This document shows, in pieces, positions 22,325 to 33,850 of a stretch of DNA of 64,000 nucleotides (its first letter is position 1; every line of letters starts with the position of its first letter). This DNA is from Linum tenue (taxonomy: Eukaryota; Streptophyta; Magnoliopsida; Malpighiales; Linaceae). The notes beneath the pieces were generated by a model. The model was not told where the DNA came from and searched no databases. It saw only the letters and a program-made list of their open reading frames with translations. The translations under genes were made by a program, and so were the position numbers. The stretch spans positions 56,864,963 through 56,928,962 of the forward strand of contig CAMGYJ010000008.1 in assembly GCA_946122785.1 (NCBI GenBank). The letters run 5' to 3'.

Positions 22325-23070
22325 TTAACCTACTACAACAGGTTTAACACGTCGCATTACATAAAATACAATAGTCATTACGTAATGGTTACATAGCGTA
22401 TGCCTACTTTACGTAAGAATTGTAAAAGGTCATTAATAAGCATTATATAATGGGCCGTCCTTTTATGTAATGAATGTTAACCTCGCGTTACATAAAGGGA
22501 TAAGTCATTACGAAAGTCTTACGTAACGCTTCTGTTTTGACTATTACGTAAGAAATAACTATGGTTCCATAATCTGTCCGTAATGGATGTATATTTTACA
22601 TAACGGTTATAAAGTGTCATTACAGAAGATTTATGTAATGGAAGGTCTTTTTACGTAATGATATTAACCTCGAGTTACTTAAAGTACTAAGTCATACATA
22701 AGTCTTGCGTAACAAATTTGATTTAACTGTTACGTAAGAAATCACTATCTTCACGTAGCTTTACGGTAATTGATGTGTATTTTACGTGACAATTGTGAAG
22801 TGTCATCACGGAAGTCTTACATAATGGATGATCCCTTTACGTAATAAAAATTAACCTTGTGTACTGTAAAGTGTTAAACCATTACAGAAGCCTTACGTAA
22901 TGGACAATCATTTTACGTAATTAAAATTAATCCATTGTTACGTAAAATGCTAGACCATTACGAAAGCCTACATAATGCTTCTAAGTTAACTGTTACGTAA
23001 GAAACAACTATTATTCCGTAACTTTTATGTAATCAATGTGTATTTTACGTAACAATTGTAAAAAGTCAAT
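22325..23070. repeat. Tandem array, unit about 187 bp, rich in TTACGTAA palindromes
   Basis: Units start with TTAACCT-type words at 22478, 22665 and 22852 (spacing 187 and 187), followed by a shortened unit from about 22928; a partial unit precedes 22478. Each unit contains several TTACGTAA or TTACGTAAT words. The left edge reads CTACTACAACAGGTTTAAC at 22330, near the CACTA-type terminus CACTACAACA, which suggests the subterminal array of a CACTA transposon; a matching right end was not found. Confidence 0.7.
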
Positions 23071-23786
23071 AAGTGATGACCTGCACTACCGATTACCAAT
23101 GTTATGGTAATCAACGATCTAAATTGATTATAATATATTTTAACAATATAAATTTCTACAAATTGCCTAAGAAGTTACTGTAACTTAACAAGATTACCGT
23201 TTTCCGACTTCTAAATCTGATCTTTCTTCTCCCCTTCTTAAATTATTTATGGCAAAAAGAAAAGGATGTTAGGGAACATTAACACTATCCATGTAACTTG
23301 AGTTTATTAATTTGAGTTGTGAAGGAGGCCAAAAATCATATTTTACCATTTTCCATAATAAGCATGAGGTCCCTAATAAGAGAGAACAAAAGGGTGGGTA
23401 TCATGATTCATGTGGACATGAAGCAATCAACTTTTCCGGCGCGCAATTATTTGGATCATTTACCAATGGGAACTGTTAGCCAGTATTGGGGTGACTAAAA
23501 ATTAAAACGCCCTACCATGAGCATCAATGGCAAAGGTTTGATGCAAAGTTAGAAATGAAATGATAAAAGGGCCTTGACCAAATTCATCACAGCAAGATCC
23601 TTTAACTTCTTTGTCAAAAAAAAAAAAAAAAATCCTTTAACTTGCCACCTTTCCCCAACCAAAATATATTTGGTTGGAGTATTTTTTATTCCCATTCGTA
23701 GCTAGCTTGGAAAGGGGGAAGGTACAGAAAAAAGCGAAATGGCAGCTCATCATAGCTAGAAAGAGGTTCTTCTAATATAACATTAT
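23071..23786. other. Intergenic, 3' side of the hydrolase gene
   Basis: AT-rich; a poly-A run at about 23614-23631. No gene or repeat recognised. Confidence 0.4.
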
Positions 23787-23792
23787 TTATTC
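23787..23792 (-). terminator. Candidate polyadenylation signal AATAAA
   Basis: AATAAA on the minus strand about 235 bp beyond the hydrolase stop codon; a plausible distance for a plant 3' UTR. Confidence 0.45.
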
Positions 23793-24026
23793 TTCTGATT
23801 CCCTTACCAGCAGACCAACCAGCACATATGACATCTCTACTATCCTACCCAGTTTAGCTAGACCAAAGCTTCCTGTGGTTCCTGATTTCCTTACGCAGCA
23901 GATCCACCTGCATATGGGTCGAGTTCTCAGCAGTTACATGACTGAACAAACATCCATGGCACAGCTGATTCAATCTGCAACTGCGTTATGCTTAAAGTTA
24001 GAGATGATGTTACCAAAACCAGTCAA

Positions 24027-26213
24027 TCACTGGAGGGAGGAAACAAGTTGGGCCTCCTTTCTGGAGCAATCTTCCTGGTCCTGGACAAACTCCTTGATCA
24101 GTCTGGCAACAGAATCGGGTTTCTCCACGTGAGGGATGTGGCCGCAATTTGGAATTTGGCGTATGATGGCATTTGGTAGCTCACAGTGTAATCTCTGCAA
24201 TCACAGAATAACAATGTTAGGGGGAATTTGTGAAGCAGCTTTTCTGAAGAATATATTGCATCAAGTAATTGTTGAAATGTTGAAAATATAAAACAAGTGT
24301 CAGCTTGCACTAACCACTCCTAACTTGCTGCTGATGATCTTGTCATCTTCCCCCCAAATGATCAGTGTCTTCTGATTGATCTGGAATACACCATAACCAC
24401 CGGTTAGTTTCGAGGACGACCGATACTGTGCAGCATCTATAGACAGAAGGACAGAACAAAATACCTTTGGTATTAGACAGGCAACATCATAGCCACCACT
24501 GCTCATGAAAGTCACAGTTGCATCAGCCCACCAGTCATACATGCAATGCAAACGGCCGATCTGAGAAAGAAAGGAAGGAAAGAAGAAAAAGAAAAACCAA
24601 GCAGAAGGCTAAAGTTAATGTTCACTTCTCTTATAAATGTCTCTTATTCCAGAAAAATCATGTTCATACGGGAAGGGGGGCTCACATTCATCCAGTCTAT
24701 GCTAGTACTCAATGGTAACTTTTCAAAGGCGAGGACATTGACAAACAAGCGGAGCATCACACTCTTTAATAGAGAAACCTGATTCAGAACGAGTTGTTAA
24801 TTTTAAATAAGCTTAAGAGGATGATCAACGAAGTGGATGGCAGAAAGCATTTGGCTTCTATTAACTTCTCATAGATTCAATATGCTTGAGAGTAACAGTC
24901 CTACCCCTGCATATGCTACTGCCTTGGGTAGCGTTGCCATGCTGCCTGTCCCTTCAACATACACACTTGCATCAATCAAAACCAACTTTTCAACCTGTAG
25001 AGAACAACCGAGAGTGTTTTCATGTGAGACAGAGTTCCATGGATGCAGCAATAGTTCATTTCTTGTTGCAAACCTATAACAATCTTCTGCATATACTGAT
25101 GTGCAATAACTTTGGCTACACACATGGAAAAAAGAACCTCGGACTAATTAACAGAAGAATTATGTTAGAGAGAAGGGTTTACAGCTTCAGGATACTGGAC
25201 AGCAAAGTCAATCGCTATGGCTGCACCGAGGCTTGGCCCGACCAAGATGACGGGCTTTCTAATGTAGGTCTTCCAAAGCTGCAGTTGGTACAAATGAAAG
25301 ACAAATTATCTTTACACATACGGATAAGGAGACACCTCAGGCAAATTAAATTACTCCTCAATCAAATTTTTTTTTTTTTTTTGCCATATTAAGCAAGTAC
25401 CTGATACAGATGTTCCCTCTTTGTTTGAACATTACACGGTGGTAATTTTTCTAGGAATTCCATCAAAGTGCCAAAAGGGGAAGCCAAAAGGAGAAGAACA
25501 AACATGGTTGTCAGTTGTTGCCCCGTCACTGTAGAACTTGAGCTAGTTCAGAGTAGAATCGAGGAAATACAGAACAAACCTAAATCTGAGAAACCCCAAC
25601 CAAGAACATCAACAGCCCAAGCCTCCAATCCAGCTTCCTCAAGCCGTGGCAATGTGTATCTCCATTCTAAGCATGAACTGAATTATTGAATTTCATGACC
25701 ACTCTTTTCCACAGACGACACATTAATCAGAAACAAAGAGTCTCTTTGTTTCCTCTTCTTCTTCTTTTCATAATCAAAGCGGTTCTACTTAACAAGAAAA
25801 AGGAACCTGTCAAATCCATGGAGGAGAACCAGCGGGCTAGTAGTAGGCGTGCTCTGAGTCGACGACAATGGCTTCACACAACTGCTCATTATACAATCCC
25901 CCGAAGGCCCAACCTGCAATTTCTCACCCACCCAGAAACTAAATCAGCTGCAATTCAAAGAAAATGAGGAGTACTAGAGAGATGGGAACGGAGACATTAC
26001 CGTGACCGGGAGACGCTGGATTCTGGAAGCGAGCTTTCGTGCAGATGGGTCTTTGATATTCTCGACTTCTTTCGGTAGAAAAGCAGGGAAACCCAAACCC
26101 TCCACCGCCGAGGAGACGGAGAAACGTGGATGGAAATGGGCGTTGTTGGTTCTCCAGCTGCTGACGATGGCCGTCCCCGGCGTTGCGACGGCGTTGGTGG
26201 CGAAAAGCAGCAT
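24027..26213 (-). CDS. Alpha/beta-hydrolase fold protein, ten exons, intact
   Basis: Exons on the minus strand: 26213-26001, 25913-25807, 25677-25580, 25450-25401, 25278-25183, 24994-24905, 24778-24686, 24560-24465, 24380-24315 and 24194-24027. All joins are GT-AG, frame is kept throughout, and the total is 1077 bp, 358 residues. Oxyanion motif LVLLHGFD at about residue 100; nucleophile elbow GPSLG with Ser about 172; acid in IIWGEDDKII (Asp about 293); His in NCGHIPHVEKP (about 322), so the catalytic triad is complete. The N-terminus (about 40 residues, rich in Ala/Ser/Thr with few acidic residues) resembles a chloroplast transit peptide; this is inference. The substrate is unknown; relatives include esterases and epoxide hydrolase-like enzymes. 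It is the only convincing host gene here. A Mutator-like element sits about 170 bp upstream of the ATG. Confidence 0.93.
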
Positions 26214-26377
26214 TAATTAAGTAGGGATTCAGAATCGGAGGCTGCCGGTTTGCAGTGTGCGATAGTCTCTATAGGGTGTCGTCTCCTTCTGGACAGCGGT
26301 GGTAAGGAGAAGAGAGGAGAAGCGTGGCCGGGGAGGGGAGATTATGTAATTTGTGGGGCGGGAGGGGCCATGTAAGC

Positions 26378-26386
26378 AAAGCGGAA
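26378..26386. other. 9-bp target-site duplication AAAGCGGAA, left copy
   Basis: Identical to 28254-28262. Nine bases is the hallmark length for Mutator-like elements. Confidence 0.92.
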
Positions 26387-26689
26387 GGCTAAATTGCAAG
26401 TTTGGTCACTTGAATTACTAGTAAATTTTACGTTAGCCACTAGAATTACTTTATTCCATACATAGTCACTTAAATTAGGTTAACAGTTCAAGTTTGGTCA
26501 CTGGCCGTTAGTCTCCGTTAACTTTTGCTGATGTGGCGGTCAACTCTTATAGTTGGCCGTTAAATGAGTGACGTGGCAATTAAAAAAATAATAAAATAAA
26601 AAATATGATAATTGTTTATTTTTCAGCTAATTATTACAAATTAAAAAAAAAATCCTAATTCCTTTAATTATTATTTTCCACCGTGCGCC

Positions 26690-26955
26690 GCTAACTTCGC
26701 CTTCTCCGGCACAGCCGGCTCTTGACTCGGCGAGGATTGATTCGGCAGCCCGTCGTCTTTCGAAGCCTCAAAATATGGTGTCTGTTTCGCGACATAGCAT
26801 AAGAACCTGCGATTATACGGGTCGTAGTAGAAAGTAGTTTGAACGACGCCGGGTGCCAGCGGAACCTTGAACGGGTGGGTCCCACCATAGCGGCGGCCGG
26901 AGAACACCTTCAGCTCGGCGGCGGCGACTCCTCTGAAGGCTATGAAGTCGAGCAC
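26690..26955 (-). pseudogene. Coding-like fragment of unknown origin inside the MULE
   Basis: A minus-strand open frame with protein-like composition (KVFSGRRYGGTHPFKVPLAP and FYYDPYNRRFLCYVAKQ) runs into the TIR, ending KLAAHGGK-stop. I do not recognise the parent protein. The composition and the matching peptide in the other TIR argue that it is captured host coding sequence. Confidence 0.5.
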
Positions 26956-26984
26956 CTTGAGGTTCTTCCACCGCGCTCGCGACC

Positions 26985-27232
26985 TGGGTTTCCTTGGTGA
27001 CGTCGCAGTAGACGAAGGTGACGTTGTCTGGTGAGGAAGAGAGTGACGAGCTGATTTCTCTGGCGACGAAATATCCCAGATCAGACTGGACGTCGGCGAT
27101 TACGACTTTGGCGCCGTTTCGGGCGAACAGAGCGGCGATGCTGGCTCGGATGCCGCTTGCTCCGCCAGTGATCAACGCGACCTTCCCTGCCAACCTGATT
27201 ACAACTTGATCGGTTCTGTGAACGATTGCCAT
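26985..27232 (-). pseudogene. Short-chain dehydrogenase/reductase fragment captured by the MULE
   Basis: ATG at 27232 leads into RLAGKVALITGGASGIR, the Rossmann glycine-rich motif TGxxxGIG of SDR enzymes with the last Gly changed to Arg. It continues with ARNGAKVVIADVQ and NVTFVYCDVTKE, as in secoisolariciresinol dehydrogenase-like plant SDRs. Similarity ends after about 80 residues, before the catalytic YxxxK, so the fragment cannot be an enzyme. The end of similarity may mark an exon edge or the capture boundary. Confidence 0.8.
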
Positions 27233-27445
27233 AAATTAAATTAGAAGGGATGAACACTAACTTAGCTTACCTCTGCTTGGAAAGTGATTGTTGTGCGGAA
27301 TCCATCGGAGCTCTGGTTTTTTGATGGGTTGGTATGTATATGTTGACGAAACCGAGTCTATATATAATCTACCGATGGCCGCCATGGCGGCCGGCTTATC
27401 CATCCAAAAGGTTGGGAAGGTGATTAATTAATGCAGAGGGATGAC

Positions 27446-27530
27446 TCGTTCAAGTCATGGCGTTCTACTGAGCAACCGTACTACTCTTTAAGTCTCAGTT
27501 CAAGTCATGGCGTTCTAGTGAGCAACCGTT
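27446..27530. repeat. Short tandem duplication inside the MULE
   Basis: GTTCAAGTCATGGCGTTCTA followed by STGAGCAACCGT occurs twice about 53 bp apart. Confidence 0.85.
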
Positions 27531-28262
27531 CTGCAGAAACCTGATTAGGTGGTTCTTTACGGTTTCCATGTCGCAGTTCTGCAGCGTCAAGTGTTGGAGC
27601 AGGTAGGCCCGCCACGGCGACCTCGAGAACAGATCGCCGATGAGGAGGCGGCGGCTACTGCAGCCAGAGCCAAAGGCAGAGCAAGGGTTCGTGAATGATA
27701 CTACGTACCCTGTATCCGGCCATCCCTGGGAAATCGTCGGCGTTGAGTTCTACCCACCCGTACTCGAAATTCCCCTGGAGAAAATTGATCCCCAATGATT
27801 CGATGAAAATTGATCCCCACCCATCCTCGTTCTCCTCGATTTGGATGACAATCTGTTCCACCCAGCTCCAAAATTTGTCGAGGCATCCGAACCGCGAAAC
27901 AGGGCAGCCAAATCAATCGTCACCGAGTCAGCAGCTGGTTGCGCCGGAGAAGGCGAAGTTAGCGGCAGACGGTGGAAAATAATAATTAAAGAAATTATGA
28001 TTTTTTTTAATTTGTAATAATTAGCTGGAAAAAAATTATTTTTTTTTTAATTTTTTTAATTGCCACATCACTCACTTAACGGTCAATTATAAGAGTTGAC
28101 CGCCACATCAGCAAAAGTTAACGGAGACTAACGGCCAGTGACCAAACTTGAACTGTTAACCTAATTTAAGTGACTACGGATGGAATAAAGTAATTCTAGT
28201 GGCTAACGTGAAATTTACTAGTAATTCAAGTGACCAAACTTGCAAATTAGCCCAAAGCGGAA

Positions 28263-29500
28263 AGAGCTGCTGCTGCTCCAGAGAGCGGATATGGAGGATG
28301 TACTTTGTCTGTTTGTTCGTTTCTGTACTCTCTTTCCGTTTCAAATATCAGATGAGATGCAGCACGCGACTCAAACAGCGCGTGTCTTTGAGATGCTCCT
28401 CCATTGCAAACGTTTGGGCTCCCGCCAATTTGAGTTGAGGGGCCTGAGGGTATATTGGCTCCGGAGGCCCAGAATAGAGAGAGAGAGAGAGAGAGAGAGG
28501 ATGTTACTTTTATAGTACACATTGAATCTACATACACTTATGTAAATATGTTATAGTATAAATTGAACTGCTAAGTTTTTTTTTTTTCCTGATACAAACT
28601 TTGTACATTTAACATTATGGTACAAGTTTAGTTTGTACCTCGAAACATCAATACTTTAGAATATTATAGAAGAGCTCTTATTAGATATGGTATGTTTGCT
28701 ATGGCGAGAGCCGAGAGAGCAAGTAACTCAAGCAACAAAAAAAAAAAAAACTACAAAATTGTGCGAGAAATCCATAGCAATATGCACTTGCTAGCCAATG
28801 AGGCTATGGATAAGATGATGACGGTCTACATACTAATAATTTTTTTTAATTTGGTTCTTGACAACTACTAATTAGAAAATTTATGAAATTTTTAGGTCTA
28901 AAATTGAAAAAATAAAAAGATAATTGACTATGCGTTCGTTTCAGCCCAACAACCAAAAATATAAACTTTGAGTTTATCATGGACTCTCAACTGAGATGGA
29001 AAATAAGAGATAGAAAATATGAAAAAATCAAAGAAGTATATGAAAAAAGGAGAACATAGGATTTGGTTCCGTCAATTCCGAGGCCACTTTCGTCCTATTA
29101 GATGGGGAGTGAGAGAATTTGTTGTTGTCTTCTTATCTGAGCTCGAGCGAGAGATAGGTGATGGACAATGCAAAATTAGCTAAAAAAAAGGTTGGTCTCA
29201 GTACAACAAACAAACATAATTGACCTCTTTAGACAAACATTTATGAAGTTCACAAGAATTACGAAAAGACTGCTTAAATAAAATAAAATAATCATGAAAA
29301 ATTCGGCTAAAAAACTCATGTTTCTCTTCTTTGGATGAATGGACCTGAAATTCGCAAGAATTCCCAAAAAAAATTGTTTAAAATAAAAAAATCACAAAAA
29401 ATACGATAACAAAAAAATTCACATTTGACCTATTTAAATTAGTAGCCCTAAAGTTCATAAGAATTTCAAAAATATACATCTTAATGGATAGTAATTGGTT
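28263..29500. other. Intergenic; displaced upstream region of the hydrolase gene
   Basis: The first 200 bp would have adjoined the hydrolase promoter before the MULE inserted. A (GA)n microsatellite lies at 28476-28499. The rest is AT-rich with nothing recognised. Confidence 0.45.
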
Positions 29501-30546
29501 GAACCTCCGTGCGGGTCATTTCAATTGTCTGCACGACCTAACTAACTACGCCATTCCGAGCTAAGTATAACCCGAAATGGCGTTGCTAATATAATGGCGA
29601 CCGAGGTCGTATTCCATGGGTTTCGATACCCTAGGTTACTTCTCACGTTGTTATTATCTAGTCAATTTGTTTATTTGGGTTGTCTGTGTCAATTAATCGT
29701 TGGAGAAAGCAAGAATACAAAGCAGGTACTTCGGGGTAACTCCCTCGCCCTGAACCTAGGTTCGTCATGCAAATGGTTAACTATGTTGGGTTTGCAGAAT
29801 AAGGTTTTGAACCCGCTAAATTGAGGGTTTCAATGATTACTCCGCCTCTTCCTAGTACACTCCCAGAGACTCATTGTCACCTCAGTAAAAGCTCACATAC
29901 TAAGGAATGACCACTAGTTTCTCTCAATAGGTTCAACCTATCATGCACACTAAAGCGATGGATTGATGACGCTTGCATAATCTCTAGCATTGTCTCATGA
30001 AGGCATTCCTCGAGTACGGACGCCTTGTCCACTAAAAGGAACCCTAAGATCATTCATCTACCTTTAATTAGCCTTAAGGTGCTCAAATCCAGTCTAACCC
30101 TAAAACTCCCACCTAGTTCTGAGACTCAGTTGTAGGCTAGTAGTAAGAGCTGGAGAGACAAGCCACGACATAATCAAGCATAAATGAAGCATATAATCAC
30201 TAAAACAAACAAATCAATACACAAACCCTAACTCAATCACATCTACATTCAAAACCTAATTCTAGGGTTGGGGGGGGGGGGGGGTTAACTCCTAGTACCT
30301 TATAGGACTACTCCCTATAGGAGGGAATAAGATACATGTAGAGAAATATAAGAAGAAAAGAATTGGGGAGAGCTCCCTTCCTCCTCCTTCCTTTAGCTTC
30401 TCTCTACTTTCTCTCTCTCAAACTAGAAAATTCTCAATTGATTTCAACTCTCTAAATGAGGGGGATAACCCCCTATTTATAGATTTAAGGGTCTCAGCCA
30501 AGTTCACGGTCGAACTGGGAAAGATCGTGGGCGCAATCTGGTAAGG
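29500..30546 (-). repeat. Reverse-oriented LTR fragment, Athila-like
   Basis: On the minus strand the segment has a TATA box (CTATAAATAG at 30473-30482) followed by a leader-like purine/pyrimidine-rich sequence and several AGGGTTTTG-type words, resembling in style the middle of the LTRs at 46416-47737. A 15-base G run lies at 30270-30284. No coding sequence. It abuts the left Athila LTR at 30547. Assignment is by similarity of style and is tentative. Confidence 0.4.
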
Positions 30547-30949
30547 TGATAACACCGTATTCGCACATGTTTTCCCTCTCATTTCTTTATCGTTTAGCTT
30601 AGTGCTTGGTCATTCCTTGGCCTATTTTACGCTAGGTTATGTTCTTTTGTCATATTTCAGGTCAACGGTTAATCAACCCAAGGTAATTACAACCTCGACC
30701 TAACTAAGGAGCTAGGGGGACTCATTCCCGAGTGACTCTTTCCTTGCTAAAGAACTTTGAACCATTTCCTGCTTTCTTACTGTTTTTGCTTAAACTCACA
30801 ATCACTCGACTTAGTTTGCTAGATAATAGATATTCACGGAGTAGGTAGTAGATCTAGACCCCGGTTTGACAAATAGAGCTTGCCACTTACTGCATTTCCG
30901 GACTGCGATTACACTTGGTCGCAGTTTGGTGTTGTGTTTTAGCGTGTCA
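30547..30949 (+). repeat. Athila 5' LTR, internally deleted
   Basis: Starts TGATAACACCGTATTCGC, as at 40532, and ends GCGTGTCA before the primer site. The first 115 bp match the 3' LTR; after TTTCAGGTC at about 30661 the sequence jumps to LTR-end sequence that matches the ends of the LTRs at 46416/50433 (minus strand). At 403 bp against 1322 bp for that family, the middle is missing. Confidence 0.75.
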
Positions 30950-30955
30950 AGTTTT

Positions 30956-30973
30956 TAGCGCCGTTGCTGGGGA
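30956..30973 (+). promoter_or_regulatory. Athila primer-binding site (Asp-tRNA type)
   Basis: TAGCGCCGTTGCTGGGGA six bases after the LTR end; it differs at two positions from the better copy TGGCGCCGTTGCCGGGGA of the element at 46416-51754. Confidence 0.85.
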
Positions 30974-31093
30974 CCCTCTAGGTTATTGTGGAAACGTGAA
31001 AGTTTGTTACTCTAGCTTTTCATTTTCTGCATTCTCTCTCTTCCACCTTTGTGCCTTCACGGGTTGTGTTTGCATTCTGTGTGTAGGTAGTGC

Positions 31094-33110
31094 ATGACCC
31101 GTAGCCAGTCGGGAGATTTCCTACCATTGGACCAAGAGCTTGAACGGACCTGTAGGAACTTCAAGCGGGCTTTAAAGGCGCGACTGGCTGCGGAGGAGGC
31201 TCTAGCACAGCTGCAAATCGATGAGGAGGAAGAAATGGGTGACCCACAATACCATGATGTGGTCATTCCCGAGGAACAGACCATGGGATATTACTGGACC
31301 GCCAGAGCCGCGGACATGAGGTCGCCCATCCAGCATCCTCAAGTTCCAGCAAATAAGTTGCAGGTGAGCACCTCTATCATCACCATGCTGCGCGGCTCGG
31401 TGGTGTTCCGTGGCAAGGAGGGGGAGTGCCCCCGATCACACCTGAGGCGATTCCACGAGCTCATCAATGGGATAAAGATCAATGGGGTCCCAACCGATGC
31501 AATCTAGCTGAGGTACTTCTCATTTACTCTAGAGGGGTAAGCCAAGGAGTGGCTGGACACTCGACCTCCAGGCTCGTTCACCACGTTCGCCAACCTGGCG
31601 GACAAGTTCCTCACCCGCTACCATCATCTGTCCAAGACGGCTGACCTGCAGAAGCAAATTACCCACTTTGCTCAAGACGAAGATGAGACCATTCAGGATG
31701 CTTGGGAGAGATATACTAGTCTCTTCCTCAAGTGTCCCAACCATGGTTTTACCGATGCCTTCAAGGTGGGCACCTTCTACCATGCCCTCTTCCCGGAAGA
31801 CAAGCAGCTGATTGACTCGGTTTGCGGCGGGAATATGCTCACCAAGACACCGCCACAGATGAATCAACTTTTTAAAGAGATGGCAGAGCAGGGCTATGAT
31901 TGGGGAACTGCGAGGAGATCGAGATGAGCACCAGAGCGGGGTGTGCATGCTGTAGCTACCCAGTCATCTGACTTGGTGCAGGTGGTATCGAAACTGGTTT
32001 CAGCCATCGATTGCTCTGGAATGATTTCAGGTACAAGACAGTAGCAGGCGATGCACTGCTAGTGGTGTGAAAGCTCCCATCACACCGTGTAGGACTGTTA
32101 GACGATGAGGGAGTCGTCTACTCCCCAGGAGCAGGTGGACTTCATCGGCAATGCAAGGCGTTTCGACCCCTACAACAACACGTACAACGAGGGGTGGCGC
32201 CAACATCCCAACTTCTCCTGGGTTGGGGCCAATTCTATACCACCGGTCCCCCAGGGACCACCAGGCTTCCAGAGGCCTCCTTACCAGCCCAAACAAGGGC
32301 AATTTCAGCAGCCGCAACAACCTCTCTACCCGCCCAGATAGGGGCGAGTTCCACCTCAGTCACAGGTGTGGCCATTTCATCAGTCAGGGGCAGCCCCCGC
32401 AGCCCCAGTACAGAGTGATCCGATGGCGGAATTGCGAGATCTAGTGGGTTCTCTGGCCACCTTCAGTGCAAACAAGTTCAATAATATCGAGCAGTTCATG
32501 GAGAAAGCTTCAGGTAAATTCTTGGAGCTAGAAGCTGGCCAGAGAAACACGCAGGTTGTGCTGCAGGATATCCAGGCCCAGCTTGGGAGTGTGGCCCAGG
32601 CTGTAGCCCAGAGGACTCCTGGTACTCTACCCGGTCAGACCATCCCTCATTCGCAGGACCCAAATGAGCACTGCAAGGCCATTACCACCAGGAGTGGCAA
32701 GATGACTGCTAATCCACCTGTTCGGGCACAAGAGAGAGAGACCCCTGCTTCAGCACTTCCAGCTAATGAAGAGGAAATGGAGAAGGAGGTTGAGGTGCCT
32801 GCTCCTAAGCCGCAACTAGTGGTGAAGGAGTATGTACCGCAACTTCCCTTTCCTACTCGGTTGCATAAAGACCGACTGGAGACTGAGTTTGCCAAGTTCA
32901 TGGCAATGCTGAAGCAGGTAAAAATTAAGAATGTCCTTCGTGGAGGCATTATCGAAGATGACCAAGTATGCCAAGTTCATGAAGGATCTCCTCACCAACA
33001 AGAGGAAGCTTGGGTAGCTGTCAACGGTGATGCTCAACGAGGAGTATTCTGCCATCCTGCAGAACAAACTACCAGAGAAGCGAAAAGACCCAGGGAGTTT
33101 TACTATCCCT
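31094..33110 (+). pseudogene. Athila gag
   Basis: One frame runs from ATG 31094 to beyond 33100 but is interrupted by stops at 31505 (TAG), 31538 (TAA), 31925 (TGA), 32042 (TAG) and 32339 (TAG). Capsid-type motifs AKEWLDTRPPGS (31541 on) and FLKCPNHGF are readable. They are followed by a Pro/Gln-rich segment and a coiled segment around 32440-32600, then KAITTRSGK (about 32680), common in Athila Gag C-termini. All stops lie in one frame, so decay was mainly by point mutation. Confidence 0.87.
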
Positions 33111-33614
33111 TGAATGATTGGTAGTATGCATATAGGAAAGTCCTTGGCGGATCTAGGCGCTAGCATAAATGTCATGCCATATAAACTGTTTAAAAAGCTA
33201 GGCCTAGGTGAACCCAGTGATACTAGGATGAGCATTCAACTTGCTGATAGATCCATTGTGCATCCTAGGGGTATTGCAGAGGACTTGATAGTCGCAGTAG
33301 GGCCATTCTCATATCCTGTTGATTTTGTGATTCTTGATATAAATGAGGATGTGGATGTGCCTTTAATACTGGGTAGACCTTTTCTCGCCACCGCCAAGGC
33401 GCTTATTGATGTGAATGATGGTAAATTGATTTTGCGAACTGGGGGTGAACAAATCACTTTCTCTGTTTCTGATAACATGAAACACCCCCAGCTCCATGAT
33501 GATCTAGACTACTGTGATGTCATTGCTGATTTTGAGACCGCACTCGCCATCACGAGTGTGGGTACTGACGATTTCCTCGAGCGTTGTCTTTTGCTAGGGG
33601 AACAGGCATCATAG
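33093..33614 (+). pseudogene. Athila retropepsin-like protease
   Basis: In a different frame from gag. The segment opens after a TGA at about 33111 with MIGSMHIGKSLADLGASINV: DLGAS is the active-site motif in its Athila form. VPLILGRPFLATAKALIDV (about 33357-33410) is the conserved flap/psi-loop region. The open stretch ends at TAG 33612. Function would need the full Gag-Pol, which is broken. Confidence 0.87.
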
Positions 33615-33850
33615 GAGTTGCAGCTGGAAGAGCAGCTCGCGGAGCTAGACGAGGACGCGATTGAGGGGCTTTGCTGCAGAAGTATGCCCGGGCCATGGCG
33701 TGGAAGATAATAGATATCAGAGGCATTAGCCCATCCTTCTGCTCCCACAGAATTCTGATGGAGGATGAGGTTAAGCCAGTCAGGTAGCCACAGCGGAGAT
33801 TGTCTCCCAACTTGGAGGCAGTGGTCCGGCAGAGATCGTGAAGCTAATGG

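Larger units (their letters stand above)
26387..28253. mobile_element. Non-autonomous Mutator-like element with captured gene fragments (Pack-MULE type)
   Basis: 1867 bp with long terminal inverted repeats, about 26387-26750 and 27898-28253, starting GGCTAAATTGCAAGTTTGG on the left and its near match on the right. It is flanked by an exact 9-bp duplication. No transposase is present. The interior holds a short-chain dehydrogenase fragment and other coding-like pieces. The inner 70-80 bp of both repeats encode nearly the same peptide (ending PEKAKLAA.GGK), so captured coding sequence has become part of the TIRs. It lies in the upstream region of the hydrolase gene. Confidence 0.9.

Noticed and set aside
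22325..23070. CRISPR-like regular repeats
   Set aside because: Units are 187 bp, diverged and without unique spacers, in a plant genome; a satellite or transposon array fits.
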